NCBI GenBank assembly: GCA_037833965.1
Contig: AP031355.1
Location: 14,843,501 to 14,907,500 of the forward strand
Direction of reading: 5' to 3'
Length of the DNA: 64,000 nt
Source: Marchantia polymorpha subsp. ruderalis
Taxonomy: Eukaryota; Streptophyta; Marchantiopsida; Marchantiales; Marchantiaceae
Positions within the stretch are counted from its first letter, which is position 1. The number at the start of each line of letters is the position of its first letter. The notes below the pieces were generated by a model. That model was not told the DNA's origin and searched no databases. It saw only the letters and a program-made list of their open reading frames with translations. The translations under genes were made by a program, and so were the position numbers. Of this stretch, positions 1 through 13,560 are shown one piece after another.

Positions 1-3000
1 CTTCACCCGGGGCTGAGCGACTAAGATCTAGCTCACAAAATCGGCATTCAAAATCTCTGTATAAATTGAGAGAGAGAATAAGATAGGGAAAAAAAACTTG
101 AACTTCATGTTGGAAATCCAAGTATGATCACTTCAAGTTGTGATGTGTAGATTGTATGGTTGTCACAATGTCTAAACTCGAAAAGACAGACCATGTAACA
201 TCGAAAGTGCAACACATTGTAGGATAAGATGCGCACATGAAGCGCCACATTCTGCTCATACCCACGCTCCTGTGTCAAATCCAAATCGGGGGCCAACTAG
301 ATTACAACTACTGTTTCAACTATCAAGAGGTTTTCAAAGGAGAGACATCATGATGCAAATGATGTGCTCATGGCCCAAACCGTGCGAGGCGCTTCCGCGC
401 TATGCATTATTTTCCGGTTGACATTCACGCTACCTGATGCCATGATAAAAGGTGCTCCTGAAAGTTCCTAGATATTCGAATTTCGATAGAAACACAGGAA
501 GACGATCCATAGAAATGTACAAAAGTCTCTATCTGCACGATTCTCGCTATGCTGTTGGGATTCGTCTATTGACATTGAAATCTCTATTTCGCAAAACTTA
601 GATTTAGGATGAGGACTCAGAGTGGTTATAAATTGTGAGTCTCAACCAGCGTCTATGTCGTTGACACCTGAAAGGATATGTATAATGTCATCTAATTATG
701 CTCCATCGGTCCCTTTCCTCTTTGCTGGCCTCGGTTATACTATCTCACAAATGGCTTTCCACATGGAAAAAAATTTGTCATCGTATTGAGTAGCTGTTCG
801 GCAGTTCGGATACTTTGATGTTTAATATTTAACTTTAATGTTTAATTGGATACACTTGTTTAAAAAAATTAGTTAGTCTTGTCCACATGTCCCGACTATA
901 CGGTCTCAGATTTACAGTATCTAGAATTGTATGGCCTTCGATTAAAGCTTGTATCGTATTCACTGACTTTTTCTTCACTTAGTGAGTCGTTTCTTGTCAG
1001 TATCTGTCATTATCGCACTCTAGTTTCTTACCTATTCATCTTATTGTGCACCGGGGTTTCTTCTTTCTACCATCGACTCTTAGGTACCCCACTTCTTCTC
1101 TTTGCTCTTTTCTCTTTTCTTCCATACATTGTTTATGGTGTCTACGCGTTCTAAAGCTATGTATGCTCGTCAAGCTGCCTTTATACTTCATATTTGGTAT
1201 AACATATCATTCAGCGAGTGAAAGTCAATGTAGCGCTGTCGTTGCAATGCATCACGGTATCTACTGAGAATAAAATGTCAGGCATAAGTGAAATAAAAAT
1301 ATTTCTACATCGACTGCTCTTGAAGAATTATAGACTTTGTTGAAAAACACATGGAAGAGTTTTCCCACATGAGAAGTAATCATTGTGTTCCCACTAGCTC
1401 TTAAAGGTATACTTGTATCTCTCCTTTCTCATATTTTTTTTTTCTTACAAGATTAACGTTATTTACTGATACATTTTACATATGAAAATGTAAAGAACAA
1501 AAACACGTTAACATAGGTTTGATATAAGGATAATATGAACTTTACACGTTTGTAAACAAAGTGAAATTTCTAGTTTCATTAACATTATATGGAAATTTGA
1601 GCAAAACATAATATAGCCAACTTCGGATTGTACTCATGTATGAAGCAAACACAACGTAACATAGCAATACTAAGCTGGGATGTGAGGAATCCATCGAGTT
1701 GGACTTTGAAGAATCTTACGGTTTAGGATGGGACTAGGAATGTATCTACATAACAACAACCAAAAGTGAAATCGATAGTTTTATACTGTAGCAGGTTGTG
1801 CACATGTACAAAGCTTGTGTTCCACATATTACAGAAAGTCTATCAAAATTTAATTTTGGGCAAGAAGTCTGTGCTAATAATCTTATGGTAGAAACATAAA
1901 TATAAACGATTATATATCCTCGATGTAATTTCTTCATAGTGAAATTTTTTAATATAATCTCAATAGAAATGAAAAACAATTTTAAGTGAAATAATTAAAT
2001 TTTATAAGAAATAAGCTAAATAATTAATATAATATAATATTTTATGACCGTGTTACAATGAATCATAAATATTTGTGTATATCGTTAGAGTAAGATTGGA
2101 TAAAAAGTATATGAGATGAAGCAACTTTTTGTTAGTCTATACATCATATCAAGTTACCACAACTCAACATCTACTTAATTAAAGCTCTACAAAACGGTAA
2201 TTATTTTTATATATTTTAAAATATGATTTTTAAGAGTTGAAAGTAACCCCATTCTCATAAACTATGTGTGGATTAATACTATTAAAGGCTCGAAAAATTA
2301 TTCATATATGTCTTAGCACATGAGTTTACAAATTCATCTGTGAGTAGTTTTACATGTGATTTAGAATTTCATTACTTTGTTGTATCATATTTAAAATATA
2401 TTACATGTGATTTATCACGACATTAGACTTACTATAAAATTTTACATTGAGGTAGATTTTTTATCAATAAATCATTTTATAGTAAATAAAATTTATCTGT
2501 AAAATAATTTCTAAAACTATTTTTCTGGAGATCTTGACTATTTAAACTGAAATTTCTTTTCATAAGCTTGCCTTGATACATATCGTCGCAAATTTTGATG
2601 TCATAATCCTTGCTACATATATGACTGATCTTTCTTCTATATCAAACACATAATTTGAAAAGATGAATATTAAAATCTCGTGATAAAAATTCAATATTAC
2701 TTAAAAATTGCCCGTGTAGATGATAAGATTGTGCAGTTTGGGTTGATAGTACTTTATTAAATCATTATATTTATATTGAAATTTAAAGAAAATTTTATTA
2801 TATATAATACATATATGTTAGATTTGTTTCAAATGCGCTAAATTTACTACTGTAATATGGGTTACCCATATTACAGTATTTTCATACTATTTTGGGAAAA
2901 AATTCTATCTTCAGAGTAAGAAGAATATTATGCCATGAAACTTATTCATGGTATCCTACGTAATGTAGACGTAGAAAGATGAAATTAAGAATGTATTTTT

Positions 3001-3400
3001 AAATTTTGAATCGTAAATTTGAATTAGTTTTACCCTAGTCGATTTGATATGTATATAGTACGCTCTCACAAATTATCTTAGATGGTCAGATTTGGTTCAC
3101 AAAACTTTAAAGATGGGTAGATACAAAAACGTAGGGTTAATGAAGAGAATGTAGTCTGATATATATAACCAAAGATATGATAAGTAATAGAGGGCAAGAA
3201 GATGTTTAATTTTGATTTAAAAGATCGAAGTTATTTGCAGTATCAAAATGAAAAAATATATATACTGCATGAGTCTAGGAAAAACCTTGTCCAATGAGAA
3301 TTTTCTCATAAGGATTGCATCATGCAAATTTCTATGTCAAGAAGGGGGTACATGTAGCAAAAGGTATATTATACACGAGCATAAAGACAGGGGTATACGT
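1..3400. other. AT-rich intergenic DNA without a supported gene
   Basis: The stretch is strongly AT-rich with only short open frames in all six readings, none resembling a protein family and none bounded by a convincing splice pattern. The one structural feature is a perfect palindrome at 2848-2878, listed separately. It is most simply intergenic DNA or decayed transposon sequence. Confidence 0.7.
2848..2878. repeat. 31-bp perfect inverted repeat (15-bp arms, 1-nt centre)
   Basis: The left arm TACTGTAATATGGGT is followed by one T and then its exact reverse complement. A hairpin or cruciform could form. It lies alone in AT-rich DNA with no adjacent gene and may be a relic of a small inverted-repeat element. 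Confidence 0.85.
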
Positions 3401-3958
3401 GTTTCACATTATGGTTGTCTCTCACACTTGATCACATTGGCCCATCCAAGAGGATAGATAATCACCGCTCCGTAACATTATCACGTGTAGACTTCGTTAG
3501 TCCAACCGAAGTAACAATAACTCGGTCACTCCGAACCAAATCTAGAGGAGTGTTAAATCGAGTAGTATGCTTTAAAGTCAACTCCAAAGCAAACAACTCT
3601 CACTCCATGTGAGTTATTCATATAAAGGCAAACACCACATGGGTAGGATTACGCGACAGCTACATGGGACAATCATCTGGGCTAGTGCTGCATGTAACGA
3701 AATAAAATGGATGACACAGGAATACTGTTGGTTTCAAAAAACACTGTGCATCGGTAACGTGAGAATATGCTCCACCACGTCCGCTTCGATGCTCGAGGAA
3801 CGAAGTTTGAAGTGGACACGGTGGGAGAAAAGACGAAGTTGTGAACGAGGAATGTCGAGAAACGAAAGAGATACCGAGTGGCTGGCAATGGACGCGGTCG
3901 CGGTCGCGGTCGAGGTCGACACGAACGAGGAGCTGGCGGGCACTTTTCTGACTGCGGT

Positions 3959-3966
3959 TAGGGTTT
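3959..3966 (+). promoter_or_regulatory. telo-box-like element (TAGGGTTT)
   Basis: TAGGGTTT, the reverse complement of the plant telo-box AAACCCTA, lies about 1.35 kb upstream of the MOCOS-like start codon at the beginning of the GC-rich upstream block. In flowering plants this motif binds telomere-repeat-binding factors and occurs in promoters. An eight-base match alone is weak evidence. Confidence 0.25.
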
Positions 3967-4425
3967 AGAGCGCGGAGGCCGGACAGGTGATGAATGGAAA
4001 TCGAAAGCAAAAGGGCCGAGCAATGAATTGATGAGAGGGAGGTGAGGTGGAACTTTGGCCAAGCCAGTGGACTCATAACACTAAAGGGGGCCGAGCAGGA
4101 GCCTTTCGGCCTGCAGCTGCAGTTTCCCGGACAGCGTCGGGCCCGGGCCGACGCAAATCACGACAACGCGCGAATTTGTCCGGATTCTTGCTGGCTCCCG
4201 GCAACTGGCAACTGGCAACTGGCCCCGCGACAGCCGCGCAAGGTCCCCCATAGGCCAGATAACCGAAACACGGTGCGCACGGGTCGCCAAGAGAGCGAAA
4301 CGTCTCTCAATCTCTCTCTGTCTCTATCAAGTGCCGCCGTCGAAATCGACTGAGGGACTTAAGGCGGAGACGAGGAGGAGCAGCCGGAGCAGGACGAAGG
4401 AAGGAAAACGCCGGAATCTGGGAAC

Positions 4426-4466
4426 GAATGAATGAATGAAGGAAGGAAGGAAGGAAGGAAGGAAGG
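4426..4466. repeat. (GAAT)n followed by (GGAA)n microsatellite
   Basis: About four GAAT units run straight into six GGAA units inside the GC-rich leader or promoter of the MOCOS-like gene. It is visible directly in the sequence. Confidence 0.9.
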
Positions 4467-4849
4467 GTTGGAATTGTTGGAACCGGTTTGATGAGAGCTG
4501 GGAGGGGAGGGGAGGGGAAGGGGCCGGTTATCGGTCGGGGGAGCGAACGCCCGGAGCTCAGTCAGGCAGGGGGGTCAGGAGGCCTCGTATGTGTGTCGTG
4601 TCCTCCGTACCCAGTCGCGAGCGCGAGCCATGGAGCTTCCTTCTCGGGCGTCGTCGTCCTGCGCGGATCCTGTGCCCCGTGTTTGAACCTTGAATTTGAT
4701 TCCGACCTTTTCCCGGACTCATTCTATTCGGCCCCCGCGCCTCGTCGTCCTCTCTGAGCGCGCGCGCCTTCCTCCCTCCTCTCGTCCGTCTCTCGCTTCG
4801 CTTTCTTCTTCTTCGTGACCTCGTCAATTGTTCTCCTTCTCGACCTGTC

Positions 4850-4852
<3 letters not shown>

Positions 4853-4881
<29 letters not shown>
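4853..4881. repeat. (GA)n microsatellite in the leader of the MOCOS-like gene
   Basis: A run of about 14 GA dinucleotides ends 35 bases before a good splice donor. GA/CT tracts of this kind recur near the other GC-rich upstream blocks in the window. Confidence 0.9.
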
Positions 4882-4883
<2 letters not shown>

Positions 4884-4915
4884 GGCGTTCGTTAGTCCTG
4901 TGACCTGCGGCGGAA

Positions 4916-5278
4916 GTGAGCCTTATGATGATGGTGATCGTCAAGCGCGGTGCACGGAGATGGGAAGGAGGAGCTGAGATTCGTGGGTCGTGGAGGAGGA
5001 TCGTGCACTCGGCCGTCGGGTCGACGTCTGCTCGGTGGTGCGATGCGTACGATGTTATGATTGTGGGCTCAATCGGAGTGGCAAGCGCACCTTTCAGCTG
5101 TAGTATAGACTGACGAGGGAGGGTGCGAGGAGTTGGACGGAGAGAGAGCCGAGATGAGGCGGATCACGGCTTCGGAGTGGGGGAGTTGGAGTGGACACGA
5201 GAATTTAGGACTGATGCGCGCACACTTGGCCGGCTCGCTCTAGGAAGACGGCCCGCTGGAGATAGTCAATAGTTTCAG
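4916..5278 (+). other. probable leader (5' UTR) intron of the MOCOS-like gene
   Basis: A strong donor (GGAA followed by GTGAGC) at 4916 pairs with an acceptor (TAGTTTCAG) ending at 5278, 37 bases before the start codon. Removing this 363-base segment would also remove a short upstream frame that begins with three ATGs at 4925. Splice-site fit is the only evidence; a transcript would settle it. Confidence 0.45.
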
Positions 5279-5315
5279 GTGTTGCCGCTGCCGAGGCCCC
5301 AAGAGGCGGAAGAAA

Positions 5316-8300
5316 ATGCCAACGCTGTTCAAGCAGCTGCAGACTGCTCGGGATCACGAGCCCCCGGCGCCTGTGAGCCCTGTGCCGGACAAGGGCAGCT
5401 CGAAATCCTCGAGCAGTGGTCGCAAGGTCAGCCGGGCGTCGCAGGCGCGCGTGGAAGCGCGCAAGGAGTTCCTCAAGGTGACCACCAAAGGCACTCGCGA
5501 TGAGGCTTACACGAACCCCGAGAGCTTGCCCCCTCTGGACGATGCGTACAACAACTTCCAGCACATTTATCCCAAATTCGCTGAGACCTGGGCCGTGGAC
5601 GATCTCCGCGAACGCGAGTACTTCCATCTCGAAGAGGGTGAGCATGTGTGCATGGACTACTGTGGGTTCGGCCTCTTCTCCTACTACCAGCAGGTCCTCA
5701 ACAAAGCCTCGTCGTCCTTCGGCCTGGCTTACATCTCTGCCAATCTTCCGACCCATGCTCTCTATGGAGCTGCCGAGGAGGGCACGGCCGAAGCGTACAT
5801 CCGGAAACGGGTGATGGATTATTTGAATGTCAGTGATCGAGAGTATAGCATGGTGTTTACGGCCAGCAGGGGCTCTGCGTTCAAGCTCCTGGCAGAATCC
5901 TATCCTTTCCATCTCAATCAGAGGCTGCTCACCGTGTACGACTTTGAGAGTGAGGCCGTGAACTGGATGGGGGACTGCGCGAAGCAGAAGGGCGCAAAAA
6001 TAATGAGTGCCTGCTTTAAGTGGCCGTCTCTCAGAGTGGGCACGAGTGATCTGAAGAAGCAGTTGCAGGAGAAGAAGAAAAAGGGCGAGTCTGCCAAGGG
6101 TCTCTTTGTGTTCCCCGTGCAATCGCGCATGACCGGGGCCAAGTATTCGTATCAGTGGATGTCTCAAGCTCAGCAAAACAAGTGGCACGTGCTTCTGGAT
6201 GCCTCAGCTCTAGGTCCGAAAGACATGGATTCCTTGGGCCTGTCACTCTTCAGGCCGGATTTTATCGTCAGCTCCTTCTACAAAGTGTTCGGCACAGATC
6301 CCACGGGTTTTGGGTGCCTGTTCATAAAGAAATCTGCCCTTCACAGTCTGCACAATTCGTCTCGGGCACGAGCTGTGGGCATGGTGAGAATCGTCTCTAT
6401 CAGTAAAAACCCAACCGACGGGCCGGAAGAGAGGGAAGCCGAGGACGAAGACTTCCAGCAAAGTGCCTGGCAATTGGATCAGCAAGCCAGGATGAGCTCG
6501 TTTTCCGGCCCAGTTTCCTCGTTCTACGCAGAAGCTGATGCGAAGAAATTGAAATCTTTCGTCAATCAGGATAACAATTATCACGCTGCGTCGAAATTGC
6601 CCAAGAGCAATGGGAGACGGGTCGGTGAGATTGAGAACTCCGGGCAGTTGAGAAGGGTGATCGAAATCGAAGAGGAAGCTTATGCCGATGAAATACACAG
6701 CGGGCGGTTCAGCGGGCGGCTCAGCAGTGGGTATCACAACCGCCAGATGGGAGGAATTGAACAAATGAATGAAGTCGAGTACAGCGGAGAGTTCAACAAA
6801 TCGCGATACGACCTGGACTCGGAGCGGAGGGGTCGGAGGTCCAGCGAAATCGAAGAGGTTGTGCCGAAAAGTGGACTGATCACGAGACCTCGCTCATCTT
6901 TCGGAAGTAGCTCTGGCGAGATCGAAGAGGTCATGGAGCAAAAACCTCGCAGAATAAGCCTTCGTGAACAGCTCCATGAGCCTCAGACGAGTCCTCTGAA
7001 AACTGTGAGTCAGATTCTGCACGAGGATGACGATCCACTGACAGCGTCTTCTTCCGCCAGATTTTACAGCGCCCCTCCCAGACGGTCTTACAGGATGGAC
7101 GACCACGACGATGACGACGAGCTCTCGCAAACTCCGGTTATCAATGATAGAAGAGCAGGCGATAGTGATGACAGCGGGGGCGAGGATTATGAAGACTGTA
7201 GAGATTCTAGCTTTAGAAATGGCAGAATGGGCGGGGCCAGAGGCCAGTACGACTTAAGCCCTGACGTAGGGGTGTACAGCGGGTCCACCTCGGACGATAG
7301 ATTTGACTCGAATTTAGATACGAGTCTCATCGAGGAGGAGATCGAGGAGAGGGAGTTTTCTAGAACAGCTCTCAGTGACATAGAGGAGGAAAAGGGTGAG
7401 GGTGAAGGTGAGGGTGAAGACACGGTTTGGGACCAGAGCGATTATGATGATAGAGGGGCTGAACAGAGATCCGGTCTTGAAGCAACGGAGAGAGGGATTG
7501 CATATTCTGGGGAATTTCGGACTGGGATGGGCCATGCTCCAGCTGCAGCACACGAAATTGAAGACGTGAGGAAGATAGAGGACGCCGAGGAGAAAGCGGA
7601 GCGAGTAAAGAATGTACAGCCGCAACCCGTAATGGCGGAGAAGAGAAATGTGGAGCCGCCAGCTGTAGCTCAAAAGGAGACGAGAACTGTGGAGGGTATC
7701 AAGGCAAGACTTGCGAGGTTTGTCGGAAGGGCCAGCTTTCGCAGGCATTCTGGGAAGGAAACAAGCGATTCCAAAGAGTTTGGAGTAAAAAGACCTGTTA
7801 ATAAGATTCAGAGTTTGGACAGTGGAAAGGGCCAGCGTGAAGAAGCTGAGGGTAATCTGCAACCGAAATCAGATGCTCCTTTGAACAAGCACCAAGCCCC
7901 CTTAGCACAACCGGAATTTCTAGCACAGGAAGCCTCAGATGTTTCGGAAGGTACATCTTCTGAAGCGCGAAAAAACGCCAATGGTGACGTCAAAAGTGGA
8001 GGTTTGAGTCCTGCTCTTCCTACTCCTGAAAAAATTCATGAAAGCGTTGGCCAAGCTAGTGGCAGTGACAGCGAGGCTGAACCTGCTGCCTCCAAAGAGA
8101 TTGTCCGTCCGAGCGTTCAGGATGGAGCAAGTTCGAAAGCTTCGAAAGTTGTTCCAGCTTCATTTGATGCAGGAGAGGAAGTACATAGTGAGTTCTCAGA
8201 GCAATGTTCTCCGAGGGACTTGCCTGCGCATCCTCTAGACAATGCTGCCTCTCCTGACACGAGTGAGGATGGTGCGACTTCAGAAAGTAAGGCAGCCATC

Positions 8301-10351
8301 ATTGATTCGGGGAATAGAAGAACGCCTGCCACCGGACCAAGCTCCAACTTCTCACATGTGGATGGCAGGTCAAACCAGACAGAGGACGACGAGGGCTTGT
8401 GGAATGGACCAGAAGAATTGAGAAGATCTGGCAGGTGGAGTCCTGATCAAGCTGCACCTGCAGGCTCTCCCCGGGACGGTAGCATGGATGATGAACTTGA
8501 TTCTAGACCCGCAGATTCGAGTCTCTGTGCCCCTCAATCTACCAATGTCGCTGCGCAGGCTCTACAACATGCTCTCTTGTTTCGTGCGGATGGAGGAGGA
8601 ACACCTTATGAGTCCGGTGAGGAGAATTATATTACAATACTACCTGGCAGCAGAAGTGGAAAAAATTGGGATCGAATTCCTGAACCTGTAAATGAGTCTC
8701 CAGATTCTGCCAGACAAAGGGATAGCAAATCTTCTCTTGAAGAATTACCGGACACGCCAAGTCCAAGTCCAGCTGTTGGGAAAGGGATGGATAAGCAAGT
8801 CAGTACAGACGCTTCACCGGTCGAGGTCGCTGAATCGTCGGAGGTTTGGGAAAGACCGAGATCCTCTGGACAGGATGATACGGAGAAAGCATTTGATACT
8901 TCACCTCAGTCACCAAGGAGTGAGTATTCTGAAAGCAGAAGGGGAGCTAATTCTACAGCACTCTATCTCAGGGCTACTCCTCGGTCTAGTGCCAGCACAC
9001 CCAACAACGCTACCAGCAGTTATCAGACGGAAAGAAGCATCACGGAGGATTTGAGTTTTGACGAAGCAGATTTTCACGATTCCAAGGACCAACGTGGGAT
9101 GAATGGGTCTTCGGATGACTTGCGTAGTGGCAGAACCCTGTCAAGAGACGTGGACCTTGATGAGAATATGTTCACCTCATCAACAAGAAGGAATACACTA
9201 GCAGAGGATCTTGCTAGAGTTGATCTGCAAGATAGTGATGATGAGTCATTTTATCAAGCCCAGTATGACCGTGATTCCTATCATGGATCAAGCACTTCCC
9301 GGTGAGTTGCAAACTCATGGAACGTTTCATATTGCAGCTGAGTCATTGTAATCCATTGAGTCGGGAATTGGTGGCTAATGGTCTCAAGCAACCAGCTTGA
9401 TGTCTTCAAGATGTCACACATGTCGTTTTACCTTGAAATCGAACTGTGGATCGGCAGAAACTCTTGACTCTACTATACTTCACAAGCTTCTTGTTTCATA
9501 TTCTCACTGTAATGGTCTGACTCTGTCGCATCATGTCAAAGGTGAAAAAGTTGCTGAAGTTTTCCTCTAGTCTTTCGGGGCCACAAACTAAGGGATCATG
9601 CATTTCAATTGCTCACATGTTTCGTAGTCTTCTCTTCAGGTACTTTGGAGAAGATGCTGCCCCGTCTGCGTGTTATCAAGAGGAGGAGTCAGATGACGAT
9701 TTTGAGGAGGGGGAGGAGGTGGGAAACGGCGACCTAAGGCAACCCAAAATAGTGTGCAAGGGCCTTGATCTGGCTGATTCATTAGGGCTTACCAAGACAA
9801 ACTACCGATTACGGTACCTGATTAATTGGCTGGTCAACTCTCTCCTCACGCTGCGACATCCTAGTCCAAATGATAGAGGAACTGCCTTGGTCCGCATCTA
9901 TGGCCCCAAAGTGAAATATGATAGAGGGGCAGCGGTGTCCTTCAACTTGTTTGATTGGAAGGGAGTGTTTATTCAGCCGGGTTTGGTACAAAGACTTGCT
10001 GACAGAAGTAATATCTCGTTGGGAGTAGGCCGACTTTGCAACATCGTGGATCCAGATCTGTCTCCAGATTTTTTGGCAGAGAAGGAGCGGTGGGGTGGAA
10101 CCGAAAGAAGTGACCATGGTAAAGAAGGCACTCCTTATTGTGCCGGAAGGTCAGATGGTGGAAAGTCGTCATCTGCCGGGAAGTGGGACTCTCTTACCAT
10201 CCCTGTAGTAACAGCTGCCATGGGTTTTGTGACTAACTTTGAAGACGTATACAGGCTGTGGGCTTTCTTGGCAAAATTTTTGGATGCAGATTTTGTATCT
10301 AAAGAGGTGTGGAGATACCATTCTTTAAATCAGCAAACAGTAGTTGTGTAA
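5316..10351 (+). CDS. MOCOS-like PLP-dependent transferase superfamily protein, two exons
   Basis: Exons 5316-9301 and 9640-10351 join in frame through a split Arg codon, giving about 1565 residues. Residues about 40-380 form a class-V aminotransferase / molybdenum-cofactor-sulfurase-like fold, with the expected PLP lysine at about residue 323 in SSFYKVFG, followed by PTGFGCLFIKKS. Exon 2 encodes the C-terminal block typical of the plant MOCOS-like subfamily (KIVCKGLDLADSLGL, YGPKVKYDRGAAVSFNLFDW, NISLGVGRLCNIVDP). Between them lie about 950 acidic, Ser-rich, probably disordered residues with repeated EIEE-type motifs, which makes the protein much longer than the roughly 900 residues I recall for flowering-plant relatives. 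True Moco sulfurases transfer sulfur from cysteine to Mo; activity of this subfamily is not established, and no MOSC domain is seen. The chosen start is the first ATG after the leader acceptor. Confidence 0.93.
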
Positions 10352-13300
10352 TGTTTAGCCTAAATTTATTCTTTATACCAATTTCATGAGAGGTGGAAAT
10401 GTAGAAACATCCCACATGAGCAGAACTCAAAAGTTCTGGTGAGCTCCAGTTTGTCCTATCAATGGAGAGGTGGTGCATGCAATTACTTGCCGATGCTTTG
10501 TACAGAGATGGAATACTCATTTTGAGGCTGCTGTGGCAACTGCATCATGAATGCGGCTTGCTCCAACCTTTCTCAAGACATAGAAACTATTATTTAGCAG
10601 TGTGCCTATGAGCCTTGTCCCAGATTCAAAGGAACTGGCAAGAAATTTATGGACAGATGCTTGAGGAATACACACACATCACATTGAATGAGAATCTTTT
10701 GAGAGGCAGAATCGTTGTACTTTGTCCACCTGGTACACCTGAGAGTACAGATCCGATCATGGTTTCCAACGCTTGTCATCTGGGTACATTTTTATGGGTT
10801 AAACATATCTCATCTTCAAGGTGCAGCCTTAATTGCTTTATGGCCGTGACCATCTATATCTTTTTAGCTTGTTGGGCGAAAGTTGTACACGTTGAAACTT
10901 GCTGTCCCCTAACCCATGGCCCATCAGATAGGATATTTTCTGCTAGACACTCCAGATAGTCAATGGTTTAAAGGTTATATGGAAAAGTCGTGCCCCCTCA
11001 CACCGCCTCTGGGTGTGAAACAGAAACGCTTGATTCATCTACGTCTGATTGAATGAGTTGATAGGTCTAGGACAGTGGGAGGATTTTACCTCCGAGATTA
11101 TGAGGCCGTGTGCGGGCAGTCCATGGTTAGCCGGAGGTTATCAACTACTAAAATGGATCCTTGGCAATCTTGCTTATATCCAAAATATAGAAGGTATCAC
11201 CTGGGAAGCTATGAAATGAGCACATCACGGTGTGGTATCAAAAGGAGTTACATCACCTCCTAAGAGAACTTGCGTTCAGTCACTTCAGTAAGTCAACGTT
11301 CAGAGAAGCAACAGCGTCGTGCTTTGAAGGGACGGTGTCTCTTGTTTCCCGCTCTCGTCACTGATGCTCTTCTACATGATGGACCCCGTTAACAGCGTAG
11401 AAATAGGATGCAGTATCCAATCCATTGGATACTCATTGATGAGAAGTCTAGGGTAACACCTTTACCACCGAAGCATTTCAAAGGCAAACCTTGGGGATCG
11501 ATGGACTGTTGTCAACAATCTGACGTCGAAATGATCAGGAATCCTGTGCACGCTTTGACCAGATTTGCTTGTCGAGAATATGATAGGCAGCGCATTTCAT
11601 GCTGCAGTGAAGTACGCCAACGGAAGAGACGACATCAGGTAATGTCATGCGCCATACCACGGAGTGAGTGGAGTGCTGGGGGATGATGAGTGTAGTAGTG
11701 TGGATCATCCACGAAGACTAGAAATTGGCACTGCCATAAAGCCCAGTGAGACCAAACTGCTTCTCTGACCGGGATTGCCGAAAGCCGAATCAGAGATAAG
11801 TATTAACTCCTCCCTCTCCGGGTGGAGAGGTAAACATCATACATCTTTTATTGCCCTGGATCCATAATTGCATTAGAAAGTGGGCTTGATTGTACATCAT
11901 CATTTCGAGCCAAGTCTTGTCCTCTTCCTGTTGTGGCAGAAGAGAAAGTAGATCTGCATGTACTCTCCGTTTATGCATTTCGAGCAGAGCTAAAAGTTGT
12001 CAAATATTCTGATGATTTGCAGTTTTATGTTTTTGTGCTGGTCGCGCTTTGCAAGTTCTTCAGATGCCTTTCCAAATAGCTGAGGGATCACAACGGACAT
12101 GGAATGAGGGAAACAAAGATCGCGTTACCAGTTGCATCTTGACCATTCTATTAATGATGGAGACGAATGTGCTGTTGCAGCTCAAAAAGCAAAATGGGTG
12201 GAACGGGTGAACGAGTTAAACTTTCCAGATAAGAGGATATGATTTAGATGCAAGCAATCATCTAGCATCCGGTTTCGTGATGCTTTCACGCTTTCTGCGA
12301 TGTAGAACAATCCGATAGTATTGTCGGTTTAGTACTGTAGATATCTGTATTTTTGCTTTATTTCTCCAACACACTTAGTGAACACGATTACATGTTGTAT
12401 CTTAAGTCGGAATATAGATGGTGGTGATATAATTTACATATAACTTGACATAAAGAAAAACATGTAATTGCAGATTTCAATCACTTGGTGAACTTGATTA
12501 ACAGGTATATTAAAAAAGCACTATTTAGTATTTACTATTTCATTTACTATTTACATAGTTAATGAACTTTGATAATGCACTTTTACTGCTACGATAGCTA
12601 GAAACACGTTTTCCTCTATTGAACAATAATGTGCTATATGTTTGGTACATCTTATGGATTAGAAGTGGCATTCAACAACAAAAAAAGTAGCAACATCAAC
12701 CTTATTCAAAAAATAGAATGAAATAAAGACCGATATAATTATGAAGAAATCAGTCCTTCTCTTCAGACGATGAGAGCCAGAAATATAAAACCACACATGA
12801 ATTTGTAATATGAACCACCTAAAATCAAACTTAATCTAAATTATTCTGAGTGTTGAAATCCAGATTATTTGGGGTCAATTCCATATACTACTATTAAAGC
12901 TGCAAAATTCGAAATTCAAATACTAGACCCTGAGATGACTCTCGACCAGCCAGATGACTTCAAACTTGCAGACAGACATGAGAGAAAGAATGCAATGTAA
13001 GACGTATCCATCTTAACGAATAAATGACAGGAAGCAACCAAAAAAGTTACATGTGATTTGAATTTCACACAATTTTAAAGGTGACGAACCAAATGGAGCT
13101 TTGATGTGTTTCCACGAGGTTGTTTTAAAAAACCCATTGTGCTAGAATAGAAAGTCTACAACATAGCTGAAGTAAGTTTCAACAGCTGAAGTAAATTGCA
13201 AAAGATCAAATAGTAAGTAGAGCTCTAAGAAACAATCTGGCTTCTCGGAGAATGAAGGAAATAGCAGAGAACATGTGATGAACATGTTATCTGCTAATAT

Positions 13301-13560
13301 TCCCTTCCGCCCTCTGATCCGAACTAGAGGATTTCTCTCGATCCCAGAACATCTTGTCCAGATGATTTCACAAACCAAGAAAGTCTTCACATCGTTGAGG
13401 GATTTTGTGTGGTCGACCCATGTCCAGCTGCATCGCTGACGGGTGATATGCTCAAGAGGGGATCCTTTGGCAACTAGTATGGTGGGGAGGAATATTCAAC
13501 AACAGGAGTGTGCGTGTCTTGACACCGGAAGTCTTCATCATTCCTCATCTGCCTGCCTGC
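10352..13560. other. 3' flank of the MOCOS-like gene and gene-poor DNA
   Basis: The first few hundred bases probably include the 3' UTR. An open frame at 10615-10959 begins with a non-ATG codon and matches nothing I recognise. From about 12 kb the DNA is AT-rich. I see no exon series, RNA gene or transposon coding sequence. Confidence 0.6.

Noticed and set aside
3609-4353. Plus-strand frames at 3609-3968 and 4042-4353
   Set aside because: The first lacks an ATG start, both lie in promoter-like GC-rich DNA with opposing frames, and neither has a domain or homologue I recognise.
5205-6188. 327-codon minus-strand frame opposite exon 1 of the MOCOS-like gene
   Set aside because: It is the reverse-strand shadow of a GC-rich coding exon. 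The plus-strand protein has a clear family match and the antisense peptide has none.
10615-10959. 114-codon plus-strand frame downstream of the MOCOS-like gene
   Set aside because: It starts without ATG, shows no family signature, and the MOCOS-like protein already ends with its expected C-terminal block at 10351.
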